Positions 34,330 to 43,190 of a DNA stretch of 64,000 nt are shown one piece after another; position 1 is the stretch's first letter; each line of letters starts with the position of its first letter. This DNA is from Phenylobacterium sp. Root1290 (GTDB lineage Bacteria > Pseudomonadota > Alphaproteobacteria > Caulobacterales > Caulobacteraceae): NCBI RefSeq assembly GCF_001425305.1, contig NZ_LMEE01000003.1, positions 525,634 to 589,633 on the forward strand. The letters are read 5' to 3'. The notes below the pieces were generated by a model. It made no database searches, was not told the DNA's origin, and worked only from the letters and a program-made list of their open reading frames with translations. The translations under genes and the position numbers were made by a program.

Positions 34330-34758
34330 ATGAACCTGAACGAGATTCCGCTGTTCGCGATGCTAAAGGGGCGCTTTGGGCACCTCGGTGAGCGACAGCG
34401 CCTGATCTCGCAGAACGTCGCCAACTCCGATACGCCCGGCTACACGCCCAACGATCTCAAGGCCTACTCCTTCCAGGCTCAGGTCAAGGCCGCGCAAGGC
34501 GCGACCGCCATGTCGGCCGCGGCAGGGCAAGCGGTGACCCAGCCGGGCCACATGTCGCCGGCCTCGCAGCACCGCAGCGGCTTCAAGCCCATCAAGGCCA
34601 AGGACTCCGAAACGACGCTCGACGGCAACTCGGTCGTGCTCGAGGAAGAGATGCTGAAGATGGCCGAGGCGCGGATGAACTACGACGCGGCGATCAGTTT
34701 CTACCAGAAGTCCCTGGGCATGCTGCGGGCCGCCAGCCGCGCCCCTGGCCGCGGTTAA
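34330..34758 (+). CDS. flgB: Flagellar proximal rod protein FlgB
   Basis: 142 residues. HLGERQRLISQNVANSDTPGYTPNDLKAYSF is the rod-protein N-terminal signature and the C-terminal helix includes EARMNYDAAISFYQKSLGMLR. FlgB is in the proximal rod just above the MS ring. It begins the flgB-flgC-fliE operon, with 11- and 13-base gaps, and is preceded by a full CtrA box. Confidence 0.97.
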   Translation: MNLNEIPLFAMLKGRFGHLGERQRLISQNVANSDTPGYTPNDLKAYSFQAQVKAAQGATAMSAAAGQAVTQPGHMSPASQHRSGFKPIKAKDSETTLDGNSVVLEEEMLKMAEARMNYDAAISFYQKSLGMLRAASRAPGRG

Positions 34759-34769
34759 GGATCAGCTAG

Positions 34770-35189
34770 ATGGCCGATATCAAGCCCATGACCGGCGCCA
34801 CCCAGGCGATCGCCGCGACCGCCTTGCGCGCGCAGCAGGCGCGGATGCGGGTCATCGCCGAGAACATGGCCAACGCCCAGTCGGTGTCGCGCCAGCCGGG
34901 CGGCGATCCGTACCGCCGGCAGGTGCCGGTGTTCACGCCCTACAAGACCGACGCCGGCCAGGGCGTGCGCGTCGCCCGCGTCGAGCCGGACCGCAAGGAC
35001 TTCCGGAGCGTCTACGACCCCAGCCATCCGTCCGCCGACGACAAAGGCTATGTGAAACTGCCCAACGTCGACACCCTGGTCGAGGCGTTGGACATGAAGG
35101 AGGCCCAGCGGGCCTACGAAGCGAACCTCAACGTCATCGAGACGGCGCGCGCCATGGAGCAGCGCACCCTCGACATCCTCAAGAAGTAG
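34770..35189 (+). CDS. flgC: Flagellar proximal rod protein FlgC
   Basis: 139 residues. AEnMANAQS-type N-terminal motif (IAENMANAQSVSR), the central DPSHPSADDKGYVKLPNVDTLVEALDMKEAQRAYEANLNVIE and the usual length identify FlgC. It joins FlgB in the proximal rod and lies second in the flgB-flgC-fliE operon. Confidence 0.97.
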   Translation: MADIKPMTGATQAIAATALRAQQARMRVIAENMANAQSVSRQPGGDPYRRQVPVFTPYKTDAGQGVRVARVEPDRKDFRSVYDPSHPSADDKGYVKLPNVDTLVEALDMKEAQRAYEANLNVIETARAMEQRTLDILKK

Positions 35190-35202
35190 GGCGGCCTAAG
35201 CC

Positions 35203-35511
35203 ATGATGACCGCGCTCGCCGCCGCCAAGGCCTACGCCGCGACCCAGAACACGGCGGTGATCAAACCGCCATCGGCCAGTCAGGACGACCAGGGCCTGGA
35301 CTTCGGCTCCATGGTCAAGTCGGCCATGAACGACGTCATGCACAACACCAGGAAGGCGGAAGGCCAGATCGCCGCCCAGGTCGCGGGCAAGGCCGAACTG
35401 ATCGACGTCGTGACCGCCATTTCCGCGGCCGAGGCCAGCCTGGAGACGGTGATGGCCGTCCGCGATCAGGTGATCAACGCCTACCAGGAAATCATGCGCA
35501 TGCCGATCTGA
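35203..35511 (+). CDS. fliE: Flagellar hook-basal body protein FliE
   Basis: 102 residues. The C-terminal [38 protein letters not shown] is the conserved FliE helix. The protein is the first substrate of the export gate and links the MS ring to the rod. It closes the flgB-flgC-fliE unit; the following ABC transporter gene starts 49 bases later. Confidence 0.96.
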   Translation: MMTALAAAKAYAATQNTAVIKPPSASQDDQGLDFGSMVKSAMNDVMHNTRKAEGQIAAQVAGKAELIDVVTAISAAEASLETVMAVRDQVINAYQEIMRMPI

Positions 35512-35560
35512 CGGGCGAGGCGGGGGTTTCCCTTCCACCTGGCCGTGTTACGCCTAGGGC

Positions 35561-36328
35561 ATGCCGGCGATCGAGCTTTCGAAAATCGAGAAGCGTTTCG
35601 GCGCGCATGCGGCGCTAGCCGGCGTTGATCTGGCGATCCAGCCCGGCGAGTTCGTCGCCCTGGTCGGCCCGTCCGGATCTGGCAAGACCACCCTCCTGAA
35701 GACGATCAACGGTCTGTCGGAGCCTGACTCCGGAAGCGTCCGGATCGGGGGCGAGGACGCCGGCGCCCAGCCCGTGCACCAGCTGCGTCGGCGCATCGGC
35801 TATGTCTTTCAGGAGATCGGGCTCTTCCCGCACCTGACCGTGGGCGAGAACATCGCCGTGACGCCGCGGCTGCTGGGCTGGGAACGCCCACGGATCGCCG
35901 GGCGCGTGAACGATCTGCTCGAACTGGTCGATCTGCCGCACGAGGTGGCGGGCCGGATGCCCGCGGCGCTGTCGGGGGGGCAACGCCAGCGCGTCGGCGT
36001 GGCCCGCGCGCTGGCCGCCGAACCGAAGATCATGCTGATGGACGAGCCGTTCGGGGCGCTCGATCCGCTGACGCGCGACGCCCTGGGCGGCGACTATCGC
36101 GCCTTGCACGACAAGCTCAACCTGACGACGGTCATGGTCACCCACGACATGGCCGAAGCGGTTCTGCTGGCCGACCGCATCGTGGTGCTCACCGGTGGAC
36201 GCATCGTCGCCGACGGCGCTCCGGCCGAGTTGCTGGCCTCGACCACCGATCCCGAGGTCCGCGCGCTGCTGGAGGCGCCGCGTCGTCAGGCCGAACGGCT
36301 GCGCGAGCGCCTGGGGGCGGCCACGTGA
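35561..36328 (+). CDS. Osmoprotectant/glycine-betaine-type ABC transporter ATPase
   Basis: 255 residues. Walker A is GPSGSGKT, the signature is LSGGQRQRVGVARALA, Walker B is IMLMDEPFGALDP and the H-loop is VTHDMAEA. The D-E-P-F-G-A-L-D-P pattern and spacing match OpuBA/ProV-like ATPases, though the C-terminal CBS domains of ProV/OpuAA are missing, as in OpuBA-like shorter members. It overlaps the next gene by four bases (GTGA). The pair sits between flagellar operons with no obvious functional link. Confidence 0.9.
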   Translation: MPAIELSKIEKRFGAHAALAGVDLAIQPGEFVALVGPSGSGKTTLLKTINGLSEPDSGSVRIGGEDAGAQPVHQLRRRIGYVFQEIGLFPHLTVGENIAVTPRLLGWERPRIAGRVNDLLELVDLPHEVAGRMPAALSGGQRQRVGVARALAAEPKIMLMDEPFGALDPLTRDALGGDYRALHDKLNLTTVMVTHDMAEAVLLADRIVVLTGGRIVADGAPAELLASTTDPEVRALLEAPRRQAERLRERLGAAT

Positions 36329-37869
36329 ACGAACGCATCGCGCAGGCCTTCGCCCTGCTTCCCGATTATTTGGCCTGGCATGTCCTGCTGAGCGCCAGCG
36401 CCCTGCTGCTGGGCGTACTGATCAGCCTGCCGCTGGCGGTGGCGGCGAGCCGCAGCCCACGCCTGCGCTGGCCGGTGCTGGCCTTCGCTGGCCTCATCCA
36501 GACGATCCCCAGCCTGGCTCTGCTGGCGCTGTTCTATCCAGTGTTGCTGGGCCTGTCGGCGGCGAGCCTGGCGGTGTTCGGCAAGGGGTTCTCGGCGCTC
36601 GGCTTTCTGCCGTCGCTGCTGGCCCTGACGCTCTATTCGATGCTGCCGATCCTGCGCACGGCGACGGCGGGTATCCTGGGCGTCGACCCGGCGGTGCGCG
36701 AGGCGGCCGACGGCGTGGGCATGACCGCGCGCCAGAGGCTGTTTCAGGTCGAGCTGCCGTTGGCGATGCCGGTGATCATGGCCGGCGTGCGCACCGCCGC
36801 CGTCTGGACGATTGGCGCAGCGACGCTCTCGACCCCGGTCGGGCAGACCAGCCTGGGCAACTACATCTTCGCCGGGCTGCAGACCGAGAACTGGATCTTC
36901 GTGCTGTTCGGCTGCGCGGCCTCTGCGGGTCTGGCGATGATTGTGGACCAACTGCTGGGCCTGATCGAAACCGGCGCGGCCCGTCGGCGGCGCGGGCTGA
37001 TCATCGCAGGCGCCGTGCTGCTGGTGATCGGCGCCCTGGCGGCGATGAGCCCGCTGGCGGCCATCGGCAAGCCGGCCAGCTACGTCGTCGGCGCCAAGAA
37101 TTTCTCCGAGCAGTACATTCTCGCCGAGCTGATGGCCGAGCGGCTGGAGGCGACCGGCGCCCGCGTCTCGCGCAAGGAGGATCTCGGTTCGGCGGTCGCC
37201 TATCGCGCGCTCGCGGCAGGCGAGCTGGACGTCTATGTCGACTACACCGGCACCCTCTGGACCAATGTCCTCAAGCGCGACGACAACCCTGGCCGAGCCG
37301 AGGTCCTGGCCCAGCTCACGGAAGAGCTGAAACAGCGCGACGGCGTCGTGGTGCTGGGGTCGCTGGGCTTCGAGAACGCCTACGCCTTCGCCATGCGGGC
37401 CGATCGCGCCGACGCGCTGGGAATCACCAGCCTGGCCGACCTCGCCCGGCAGGCGCCGCGGCTGACGCTGGGCTCGGATATCGAGTTCCTGTCGCGGCCC
37501 GAGTGGAAGGCTGTCGATGCTGCCTATGACTTCCACTTCAAGGCCGAGCGCTCGTTCCAGCCGACCTTCATGTATCGCGCCCTCTCCGGCGGCGAGGCCG
37601 ACGTGATCTCCGCATTCTCGTCCGATGGACGGATCGCGGCCGACAAGCTCGTGGTGCTCGGCGATCCAAAGGGAGCGTTGCCGCCTTACGACGCGGTGAT
37701 CCTGGTGTCGCCAAAGCGGGCGGGAGACGCGCGTCTTCTGGACGCGCTGAAGCCGCTGGTCGGGTCGATCTCGGTGGAGGCCATGCGGGCGGCGAACTAC
37801 AGCGTCGACCGCGACCGCGGCAAGCTGTCGCCGGCCCAGGCGGCGAGGGCGCTCGAACCTTCGAAGTAG
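36325..37869 (+). CDS. Fused permease and substrate-binding protein of the osmoprotectant ABC transporter
   Basis: 514 residues from a GTG start. Residues about 15-260 contain membrane helices with the EAADGVGMTARQRLFQVELPLAMPVIMAGVRTA coupling loop of OpuBB-like permeases. After a further helix, residues about 270-514 form an OpuAC/OpuBC-type binding protein (VVGAKNFSEQYILAELMAERLEATG ... LDVYVDYTGTLW). Such fusions import choline, betaine or carnitine; here the binding domain would be held in the periplasm by the last helix. It is translationally coupled to the ATPase gene. Confidence 0.9.
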   Translation: MNERIAQAFALLPDYLAWHVLLSASALLLGVLISLPLAVAASRSPRLRWPVLAFAGLIQTIPSLALLALFYPVLLGLSAASLAVFGKGFSALGFLPSLLALTLYSMLPILRTATAGILGVDPAVREAADGVGMTARQRLFQVELPLAMPVIMAGVRTAAVWTIGAATLSTPVGQTSLGNYIFAGLQTENWIFVLFGCAASAGLAMIVDQLLGLIETGAARRRRGLIIAGAVLLVIGALAAMSPLAAIGKPASYVVGAKNFSEQYILAELMAERLEATGARVSRKEDLGSAVAYRALAAGELDVYVDYTGTLWTNVLKRDDNPGRAEVLAQLTEELKQRDGVVVLGSLGFENAYAFAMRADRADALGITSLADLARQAPRLTLGSDIEFLSRPEWKAVDAAYDFHFKAERSFQPTFMYRALSGGEADVISAFSSDGRIAADKLVVLGDPKGALPPYDAVILVSPKRAGDARLLDALKPLVGSISVEAMRAANYSVDRDRGKLSPAQAARALEPSK

Positions 37870-37876
37870 CCCTTCG

Positions 37877-37884
37877 TTAACCAT
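37877..37884 (+). promoter_or_regulatory. CtrA half-site (TTAACCAT) before fliQ
   Basis: TTAACCAT lies 61 bases before the fliQ ATG, immediately after the upstream ABC gene stop. This is the same half-site as before fliL and fits CtrA-dependent early flagellar expression. Confidence 0.68.
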
Positions 37885-37945
37885 AAGTAGGCAATTTCGA
37901 CCTAGCTGATTTCCAGCATTCCACGCGTACCCAAGAGGCCTACCG

Positions 37946-38209
37946 ATGAACGGCGCCGAGGTTCTGGACGTCGGTCGCGACGCCATCTGGCTCACCATTC
38001 AGCTTTGCGCGCCCGTACTGATCGTCGGCCTGGTGGTCGGGGTCGGGGTGGGCCTGATGCAGGCCCTGACCCAGATCCAGGAGGCGACCCTGGTCTACGC
38101 GCCCAAGATCGTTGCGATCTTCCTGTCGCTGCTGCTGTTCCTGCCGCTGATGGGCGCGCTGATGAGCGGCTTCATGCGCCAGATCGCCGCCCGCATCGCA
38201 GCGATGTAG
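37946..38209 (+). CDS. fliQ: Flagellar export gate protein FliQ
   Basis: 87 residues with two membrane helices, LCAPVLIVGLVVGVGVGLMQALTQIQEATLVYAPKIVAIFLSLLLFLPLM; the ALTQIQE loop is the FliQ signature. It packs with FliP and FliR in the export gate. It is first in the fliQ-fliR-flhB run, with gaps of 19 and 3 bases. Confidence 0.97.
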   Translation: MNGAEVLDVGRDAIWLTIQLCAPVLIVGLVVGVGVGLMQALTQIQEATLVYAPKIVAIFLSLLLFLPLMGALMSGFMRQIAARIAAM

Positions 38210-38228
38210 CGGCCGCCCGGCCGCTCCC

Positions 38229-38984
38229 ATGGAAAGCTTCGCCGCCGCAAATCAGGTCTACGCCGCCGGGCTGATCTTCGCCCGCGTGGGCGCGATCATC
38301 ATGCTGCTGCCTGGCTTTGGCGACACCAGCGTGCCGCCGCGCGTGCGGCTGTCCTTCGCCCTGCTGATGGCCTTGATGCTGATGCCTTTGGTGGCCAAGG
38401 GGCTGCCGGTCCCCGGCACGGTCTCGGGCGTCGCCAGCGGCGTGATCAAGGAGCTGCTGATCGGCCTGATGATCGGCACGATCCTCAAGATGTTCCTGTC
38501 GTCGCTGTCGACGGCGGGTGAAATCATCTCGATCCAGACGACCCTGGCCTTCGCCCAGACCGCCGCGCCGGGGCAGGCGCAGCCGTCGACGACGCTGAGC
38601 ACCTTCCTGATGCTGATCGGCGTCACCCTGATCATGGCGACCGACCTGCATCACATGTTCCTGGCGGCGATCGTGCATTCGTACGCCGTGTTCCCGTTCA
38701 GCCGGGAACTGGCGATCGCCGACAGCACCCAGCTGGCGGTGCAGACGGTGGCGGGCTCGTTCCGGCTCGGCCTGCAGCTGGCTGCGCCGGTCGTCGTGTT
38801 TTCGGTGATCTTCAACGTCGCCGCCGGCCTGGTCGGGCGGGTGATGCCGCAGTTCCAGGTGTTCTTCGTCGTCACCCCGTTGATCGTGCTGCTGGGGTTG
38901 TCGATCTTCGCGCTCAGCCTGGGCGTGATCGGGATGGTCTGGCTCAACCGCTATCGCGAGCTCGTCTCGCTGTTCCTGGGCTAG
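38229..38984 (+). CDS. fliR: Flagellar export gate protein FliR
   Basis: 251 residues, mostly membrane helices. The N-terminal YAAGLIFARVGAIIMLLPGFGDTSVPPRVRLSFALL and central STLSTFLMLIGVTLIMATDLHHMFLAAIVHSYAVFP identify FliR. One FliR joins FliP and FliQ to form the export channel. The gene lies between fliQ and flhB in the CtrA-type operon. Confidence 0.97.
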   Translation: MESFAAANQVYAAGLIFARVGAIIMLLPGFGDTSVPPRVRLSFALLMALMLMPLVAKGLPVPGTVSGVASGVIKELLIGLMIGTILKMFLSSLSTAGEIISIQTTLAFAQTAAPGQAQPSTTLSTFLMLIGVTLIMATDLHHMFLAAIVHSYAVFPFSRELAIADSTQLAVQTVAGSFRLGLQLAAPVVVFSVIFNVAAGLVGRVMPQFQVFFVVTPLIVLLGLSIFALSLGVIGMVWLNRYRELVSLFLG

Positions 38985-38987
38985 GTC

Positions 38988-40076
38988 ATGGCCGACGAAC
39001 AGGACGCAGCCTCCAAAACAGAAGAGGCGACACCCCAGAAACTCCAGAAAGCCAGGGAGAAAGGGGATGTCGCCAAGACCCCCGATCTGGCGATGCTGGC
39101 CTCGTTCGCCGGCGCAGCGGCGGTCATTGCGATCGCCGGCGGCTGGATGTCGCGCAATCTGGCGGCCGAACTGCTGCCGTTCATCTCAAGGCCCGAGAGC
39201 ATCAGCCTGGAAGGGCATGGCGCGATCGATGTGGCCGTCCATGCGGCGCGCGCGGCCGCGCCGATCCTGCTCTGCGTCATGGTGGTGGCGGCCGTGCTCG
39301 GCGCCGCGGGCAACCTCGTGCAGACGGGCCTGCTCTACAGCCCCGACAAGATCAAACCGGAATGGAAGAAGGTCTCTCCGCTCGCTGGCCTGAAGCGTAT
39401 CCTCGGCCCCGACGGCCTGATGCAGTTCTTCAAGTCGCTGGTGAAGATCGTGATGGTCGGCTGGGTCGGCTGGGTCGTCATGAAGCCCTACATCCATCCG
39501 CTGAAGGAGCTGGCCGCCCTCGATCCGGCCGCCATGCTGCCGCTGATGGTCGAGATCCTTCGCAAACTGGTCTTCGCCACCGCCGCCCTGATGCTCGTGA
39601 TCGCCGGCTTCGACTGGTTCTGGCAGCGCCAGCGCTTCCTCAAGCGCATGAGGATGACCAAGGAAGAGCAGAAGGAAGAATTCAAGAACTCGGAAGGCGA
39701 CCCTCACTTCAAGGCCAAGCGCCGCCAGATCGCCATTCAGCGCTCGCGCCGGCGGATGATGGCCGCGGTCCCGAACGCCACCATGGTGGTCATGAACCCG
39801 ACCCACTACGCCGTGGCGCTGCGCTACGAGGCGGGGGAAGCCGCCGCGCCGCAGTGCGTGGCCAAGGGTATGGACGCCGTCGCGCTGAAGATCCGCGCGC
39901 TTGCCGAAGAGCACGGCGTGCCGATCATCGAGGACCCGCCGCTGGCTCGCGCGCTCTACGCGGCGGTCGAACTGGACGACTACATCCCGCCTGCTCACTA
40001 CGAAGCCGTGGCGAAGCTGATCGGCTTCATCATGCAGAGCAGCGCCCGCGTGGCCGCAAAGGCCCGCCACCACTAA
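38988..40076 (+). CDS. flhB: Flagellar export switch protein FlhB
   Basis: 362 residues with four membrane helices and a cytoplasmic C-terminal domain. The autocleavage site NPTHYAVALRYE (cleavage between N and P) is intact, and SEGDPHFKAKRRQ precedes it. Cleavage switches export from rod/hook to filament subunits. It is the last export-gate gene here; cckA begins 18 bases after its stop. Confidence 0.97.
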   Translation: MADEQDAASKTEEATPQKLQKAREKGDVAKTPDLAMLASFAGAAAVIAIAGGWMSRNLAAELLPFISRPESISLEGHGAIDVAVHAARAAAPILLCVMVVAAVLGAAGNLVQTGLLYSPDKIKPEWKKVSPLAGLKRILGPDGLMQFFKSLVKIVMVGWVGWVVMKPYIHPLKELAALDPAAMLPLMVEILRKLVFATAALMLVIAGFDWFWQRQRFLKRMRMTKEEQKEEFKNSEGDPHFKAKRRQIAIQRSRRRMMAAVPNATMVVMNPTHYAVALRYEAGEAAAPQCVAKGMDAVALKIRALAEEHGVPIIEDPPLARALYAAVELDDYIPPAHYEAVAKLIGFIMQSSARVAAKARHH

Positions 40077-40094
40077 GAAATATGAGAACATTGC

Positions 40095-42221
40095 GTGACT
40101 GATTCGCCGGAGGCGCAGGCTTCCTCGTTCGAATTCAACCGGGACCGTCCCATGGCCAAGCCCAAGACGCAGGACCGCGCGGCTCGCCGCTTCGACCCGA
40201 TGACGGCGCTGGCTGTGCTGTGCTTCCTCGCCGCCGTCGGCTTCGCGGCGGTGCCGGCCTTCCATGCCGGGCCCGCGACGCGGGCGGGCGTGATGCTGCT
40301 GATCGGGTTGTTCGGCGTCGCCTGCCTGGGCCTGTTCGCGCTGCGCGGCTCGGCGGAGCCGGCGGTCGCCGGCGAACCCGCCGCCGATCAGATGGTTGAC
40401 GCCCTGACCGAGCCGGCGGCGATCGCCGCCGCAGACGGACGCATCCATGCCGCCAACGCCGCTTGGCGCTCGCTGCTCGGCGCGGCGGCCCGCCTGCCCA
40501 AGGGCGGCTCCTCGGCCGCCAGCCTGTTCTCGGCCCTGACCGCCGCCCGCCGCGGCGAGACCGGCCAGGCGTCGATCCGCAACAACGGCGCCGAGCACAC
40601 GGCGACGGTCGCCCCGCTGGGCGAACGCCGCTTCCTGGTGCGACTGGCTGAGACCCCGCCGCTGGCGCTGCCGCCGGCCGCGGCCGAAGTCCTGCAGGCG
40701 TTCAACACCGCCAAGCCGCCGCCGCCCAAGGTGCTGGACGCCTTCGCCGCCGCTTCGCCGTTCGGCGCGGCTCTGCTCGATGGTGAGGATCCCTTCGAAG
40801 CGACGATCATCGAGGCCAATCCGGCGCTGGCCGGTCTGGCGGGCGGAGGCGCCAACGGTTCGCGGTTCGGCGACCTGATCGACGCGGCCTCCCGCGCCGA
40901 CGCCGCGCAAAAGCTGGCCGAAGGGCATGTGGGCGTGCTCGAAGTGCGTCTGGCGTCCGATCAGGCCAAGATCGCCCACCTTTATCTGTCCAAGGGCGAG
41001 GGGCGTTGGGTCGCCTATCTGGTGGACGTCTCCGAGCAGAAGCAGATCGAACTGCAGCTCTCGCAGAGCCAGAAGATGCAGGCCATCGGCCAGTTGGCCG
41101 GCGGCGTCGCCCATGACTTCAACAACCTGCTGACCGCGATCTTCTTCCAGCTCGACGTGCTGGCTCAGCGCCACCCCGTCGGCGATCCCTCCTATGAGGG
41201 CCTCAACGAGATCCGCTCCACATCGGCCCGCGCGGCCGATCTGGTGCGCAAGCTGCTGGCCTTCTCGCGCAAGCAGACCGTCCAGCGCGAGACCCTCGAT
41301 CTGGGCGAACTGATCAGCGAGTCCGAAGTCCTGCTGCGCCGCGTGCTCTATGAGGACGTGAAGCTGGAGACCGAGTACGGCCGCAACCTGCCGCACGTGC
41401 GCGCTGACCGCAGCCAGATCGAGACGGCGGTCATGAACCTGGCCGTCAACGCGCGAGACGCCGTGCGCGCTCACGGCGGCGGCGTGGTCCGGATCCGTCT
41501 GGCCCGTCTCACCCAGGACGAGGCGATCGCCCAGGGCTATCCCGCCGCCAAGGGCGACCAGGCCCTCATCGAGGTCTCCGACGACGGCCCGGGGATCACC
41601 CCCGAGGTGATGGACAAGATCTTCGACCCGTTCTTCACCACCAAGCCGGTGGGCGAGGGGACGGGTCTGGGCCTGGCCACCGTCTACGGCATCGTCAAGC
41701 AATCGGACGGCTGGATCAGCGTTGCTTCCAAGCCGGGCGAGGGCGCGGCCTTCCGCATCTTCCTGCCGGTCCACATTCCGACCGCCGCCGCGCCGGCCCC
41801 GACGCCCGCCGCCAACCGCGCGCCGCCCAAGGCCCGCGATCTGTCGGGCGCCGGCCGTATCCTGTTCGTCGAGGACGAGGACGCGGTGCGCACCGTGGCG
41901 GCCAAGCTGCTGCGCGCCCGCGGCTACGAGGTCATCGAGGCCGGGTCGGGCGAGGAAGCGCTGGAACTGGCCGAACAGTACGCCGGCCAGATCGACCTGA
42001 TGATTTCCGACGTTGTCATGCCGGGCATGCAAGGCCCCGACCTGCTCAAGCACGCCCGCGTCTACCTGGCCGGTGCGCCGGTCATGTTCATCTCGGGCTA
42101 TGCCGAGGCCGAGTTCTCGAACCTGCTCGAAGGCGAGGAGAACATCTCGTTCCTGCCGAAGCCGATCGACATCAAGACCCTTGCCGAGCGCGTGAAGCAG
42201 GAACTTCAAAAGGCGGCGTAG
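40095..42221 (+). CDS. cckA: Hybrid histidine kinase CckA
   Basis: 708 residues from a GTG start. Two membrane helices (about 36-86) and two PAS-like regions (about 95-310) precede the DHp helix [21 protein letters not shown] with His340, the ATPase domain ([11 protein letters not shown]-box, DDGPGI and GEGTGLGLA) and a receiver domain with Asp639 in [11 protein letters not shown]. The positions match Caulobacter CckA (His322, Asp623) after a short N-terminal extension. CckA phosphorylates ChpT, which passes phosphate to CtrA and CpdR; it works as a phosphatase in the presence of c-di-GMP. Placement after flhB is conserved in Caulobacter and links this kinase to the CtrA-driven flagellar genes. 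Confidence 0.93.
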   Translation: MTDSPEAQASSFEFNRDRPMAKPKTQDRAARRFDPMTALAVLCFLAAVGFAAVPAFHAGPATRAGVMLLIGLFGVACLGLFALRGSAEPAVAGEPAADQMVDALTEPAAIAAADGRIHAANAAWRSLLGAAARLPKGGSSAASLFSALTAARRGETGQASIRNNGAEHTATVAPLGERRFLVRLAETPPLALPPAAAEVLQAFNTAKPPPPKVLDAFAAASPFGAALLDGEDPFEATIIEANPALAGLAGGGANGSRFGDLIDAASRADAAQKLAEGHVGVLEVRLASDQAKIAHLYLSKGEGRWVAYLVDVSEQKQIELQLSQSQKMQAIGQLAGGVAHDFNNLLTAIFFQLDVLAQRHPVGDPSYEGLNEIRSTSARAADLVRKLLAFSRKQTVQRETLDLGELISESEVLLRRVLYEDVKLETEYGRNLPHVRADRSQIETAVMNLAVNARDAVRAHGGGVVRIRLARLTQDEAIAQGYPAAKGDQALIEVSDDGPGITPEVMDKIFDPFFTTKPVGEGTGLGLATVYGIVKQSDGWISVASKPGEGAAFRIFLPVHIPTAAAPAPTPAANRAPPKARDLSGAGRILFVEDEDAVRTVAAKLLRARGYEVIEAGSGEEALELAEQYAGQIDLMISDVVMPGMQGPDLLKHARVYLAGAPVMFISGYAEAEFSNLLEGEENISFLPKPIDIKTLAERVKQELQKAA

Positions 42222-42263
42222 CGTTGCGCGGGTTGGTCTTGGCGGGGGCGTCAATGCTAAGCG

Positions 42264-43190
42264 GTGGGCATGCAGGTACTTGAACGCGAGATCACCAACC
42301 GTCTGAGCCAGACGGTCCGGAGCGACGAGAACGTCTTCCACAAGTTCGTCGATGCGGCGGGCGACCTGGCCGTGAACCTGGTCGTCGCTGTCATCATTCT
42401 CACCGTCACCTGGTGGGCGGCAGGCTGGGCGGCGCGTCTTGTGCGCCGGCTGATCGCCCGCGTGCACGGCGGCGGTCCGCCGGACGTGACCTTGCAGGGT
42501 TTTGCAGGATCGGCGGCCCGCTACCTGGTGATGATCGTCGGGATCATCGCGGTGCTGCAGCAGCTGGGAGTGCAGACCACATCGATCCTGGCGGTCCTGG
42601 GCGCCGCTTCGCTGGCGGTCGGCCTGGCGCTGCAGGGCACGCTGAGCAACGTCGCGGCTGGGGTGATGCTGCTGCTGTTTCGGCCCTATCGCGTCGGCGA
42701 TGTGATCGAGGTCGCGGGACGCACCGGGACGGTCCGCTCGCTGGACCTGTTCGTGACCGAGCTGACCACCCCTGACAACCTCAAGGTCGTCCTGCCCAAC
42801 GGCAAGGTGTTCGGCGATGTGATCGTCAACACCAGCTATCACAGCCGTCGCCGCGTGGACGCGGTGATCAAGACCGATCTTAAGCGCGACGTCGCCGCGC
42901 TGATGGCGGCGCTGAAGGCGCGTGCGGAGTCCAATCCGTTGGTGATCAAGGACCCGGCGCCCCAGGTCGAGCTCACTGGGATGTCGGAAGCCTTTGTCGA
43001 ACTCACGGTCCGGGCCTGGGTGGAAGCTCAGGACTTCGCCGCCGTGAAGGCCGACATCATGCTGGCTGGCCGCCTGCTGGCCGACGGCGCGGAGCAGCTC
43101 CCCGCCCTGCCGGCGCCGCGGGCCAAGCCCGCGACGGCCCCGAAGAAGAAGGCGCCGAGCCTTACCGAGCGCCTTCGTCCCAAGTCTTGA
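42264..43190 (+). CDS. Small-conductance mechanosensitive channel (MscS family)
   Basis: 308 residues. Three membrane helices end in the glycine/alanine-rich pore helix LAVLGAASLAVGLALQGTLSNVAAGVMLLLFRPYRVGDVIEVAG, the MscS signature, followed by the beta domain with LPNGKVFGDVIVN and a cytoplasmic alpha/beta part. A basic tail rich in alanine and lysine closes it. It releases solutes on osmotic down-shock. The GTG at 42264 and ATG at 42270 differ by two residues. It overlaps 29 bases with the convergent flavoprotein gene. Confidence 0.95.
   Translation: MGMQVLEREITNRLSQTVRSDENVFHKFVDAAGDLAVNLVVAVIILTVTWWAAGWAARLVRRLIARVHGGGPPDVTLQGFAGSAARYLVMIVGIIAVLQQLGVQTTSILAVLGAASLAVGLALQGTLSNVAAGVMLLLFRPYRVGDVIEVAGRTGTVRSLDLFVTELTTPDNLKVVLPNGKVFGDVIVNTSYHSRRRVDAVIKTDLKRDVAALMAALKARAESNPLVIKDPAPQVELTGMSEAFVELTVRAWVEAQDFAAVKADIMLAGRLLADGAEQLPALPAPRAKPATAPKKKAPSLTERLRPKS

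Noticed and set aside
40080-40095. GAAC near the cckA start as a LexA half-site
   Set aside because: No second GAAC lies seven bases away, so it does not make a LexA box.
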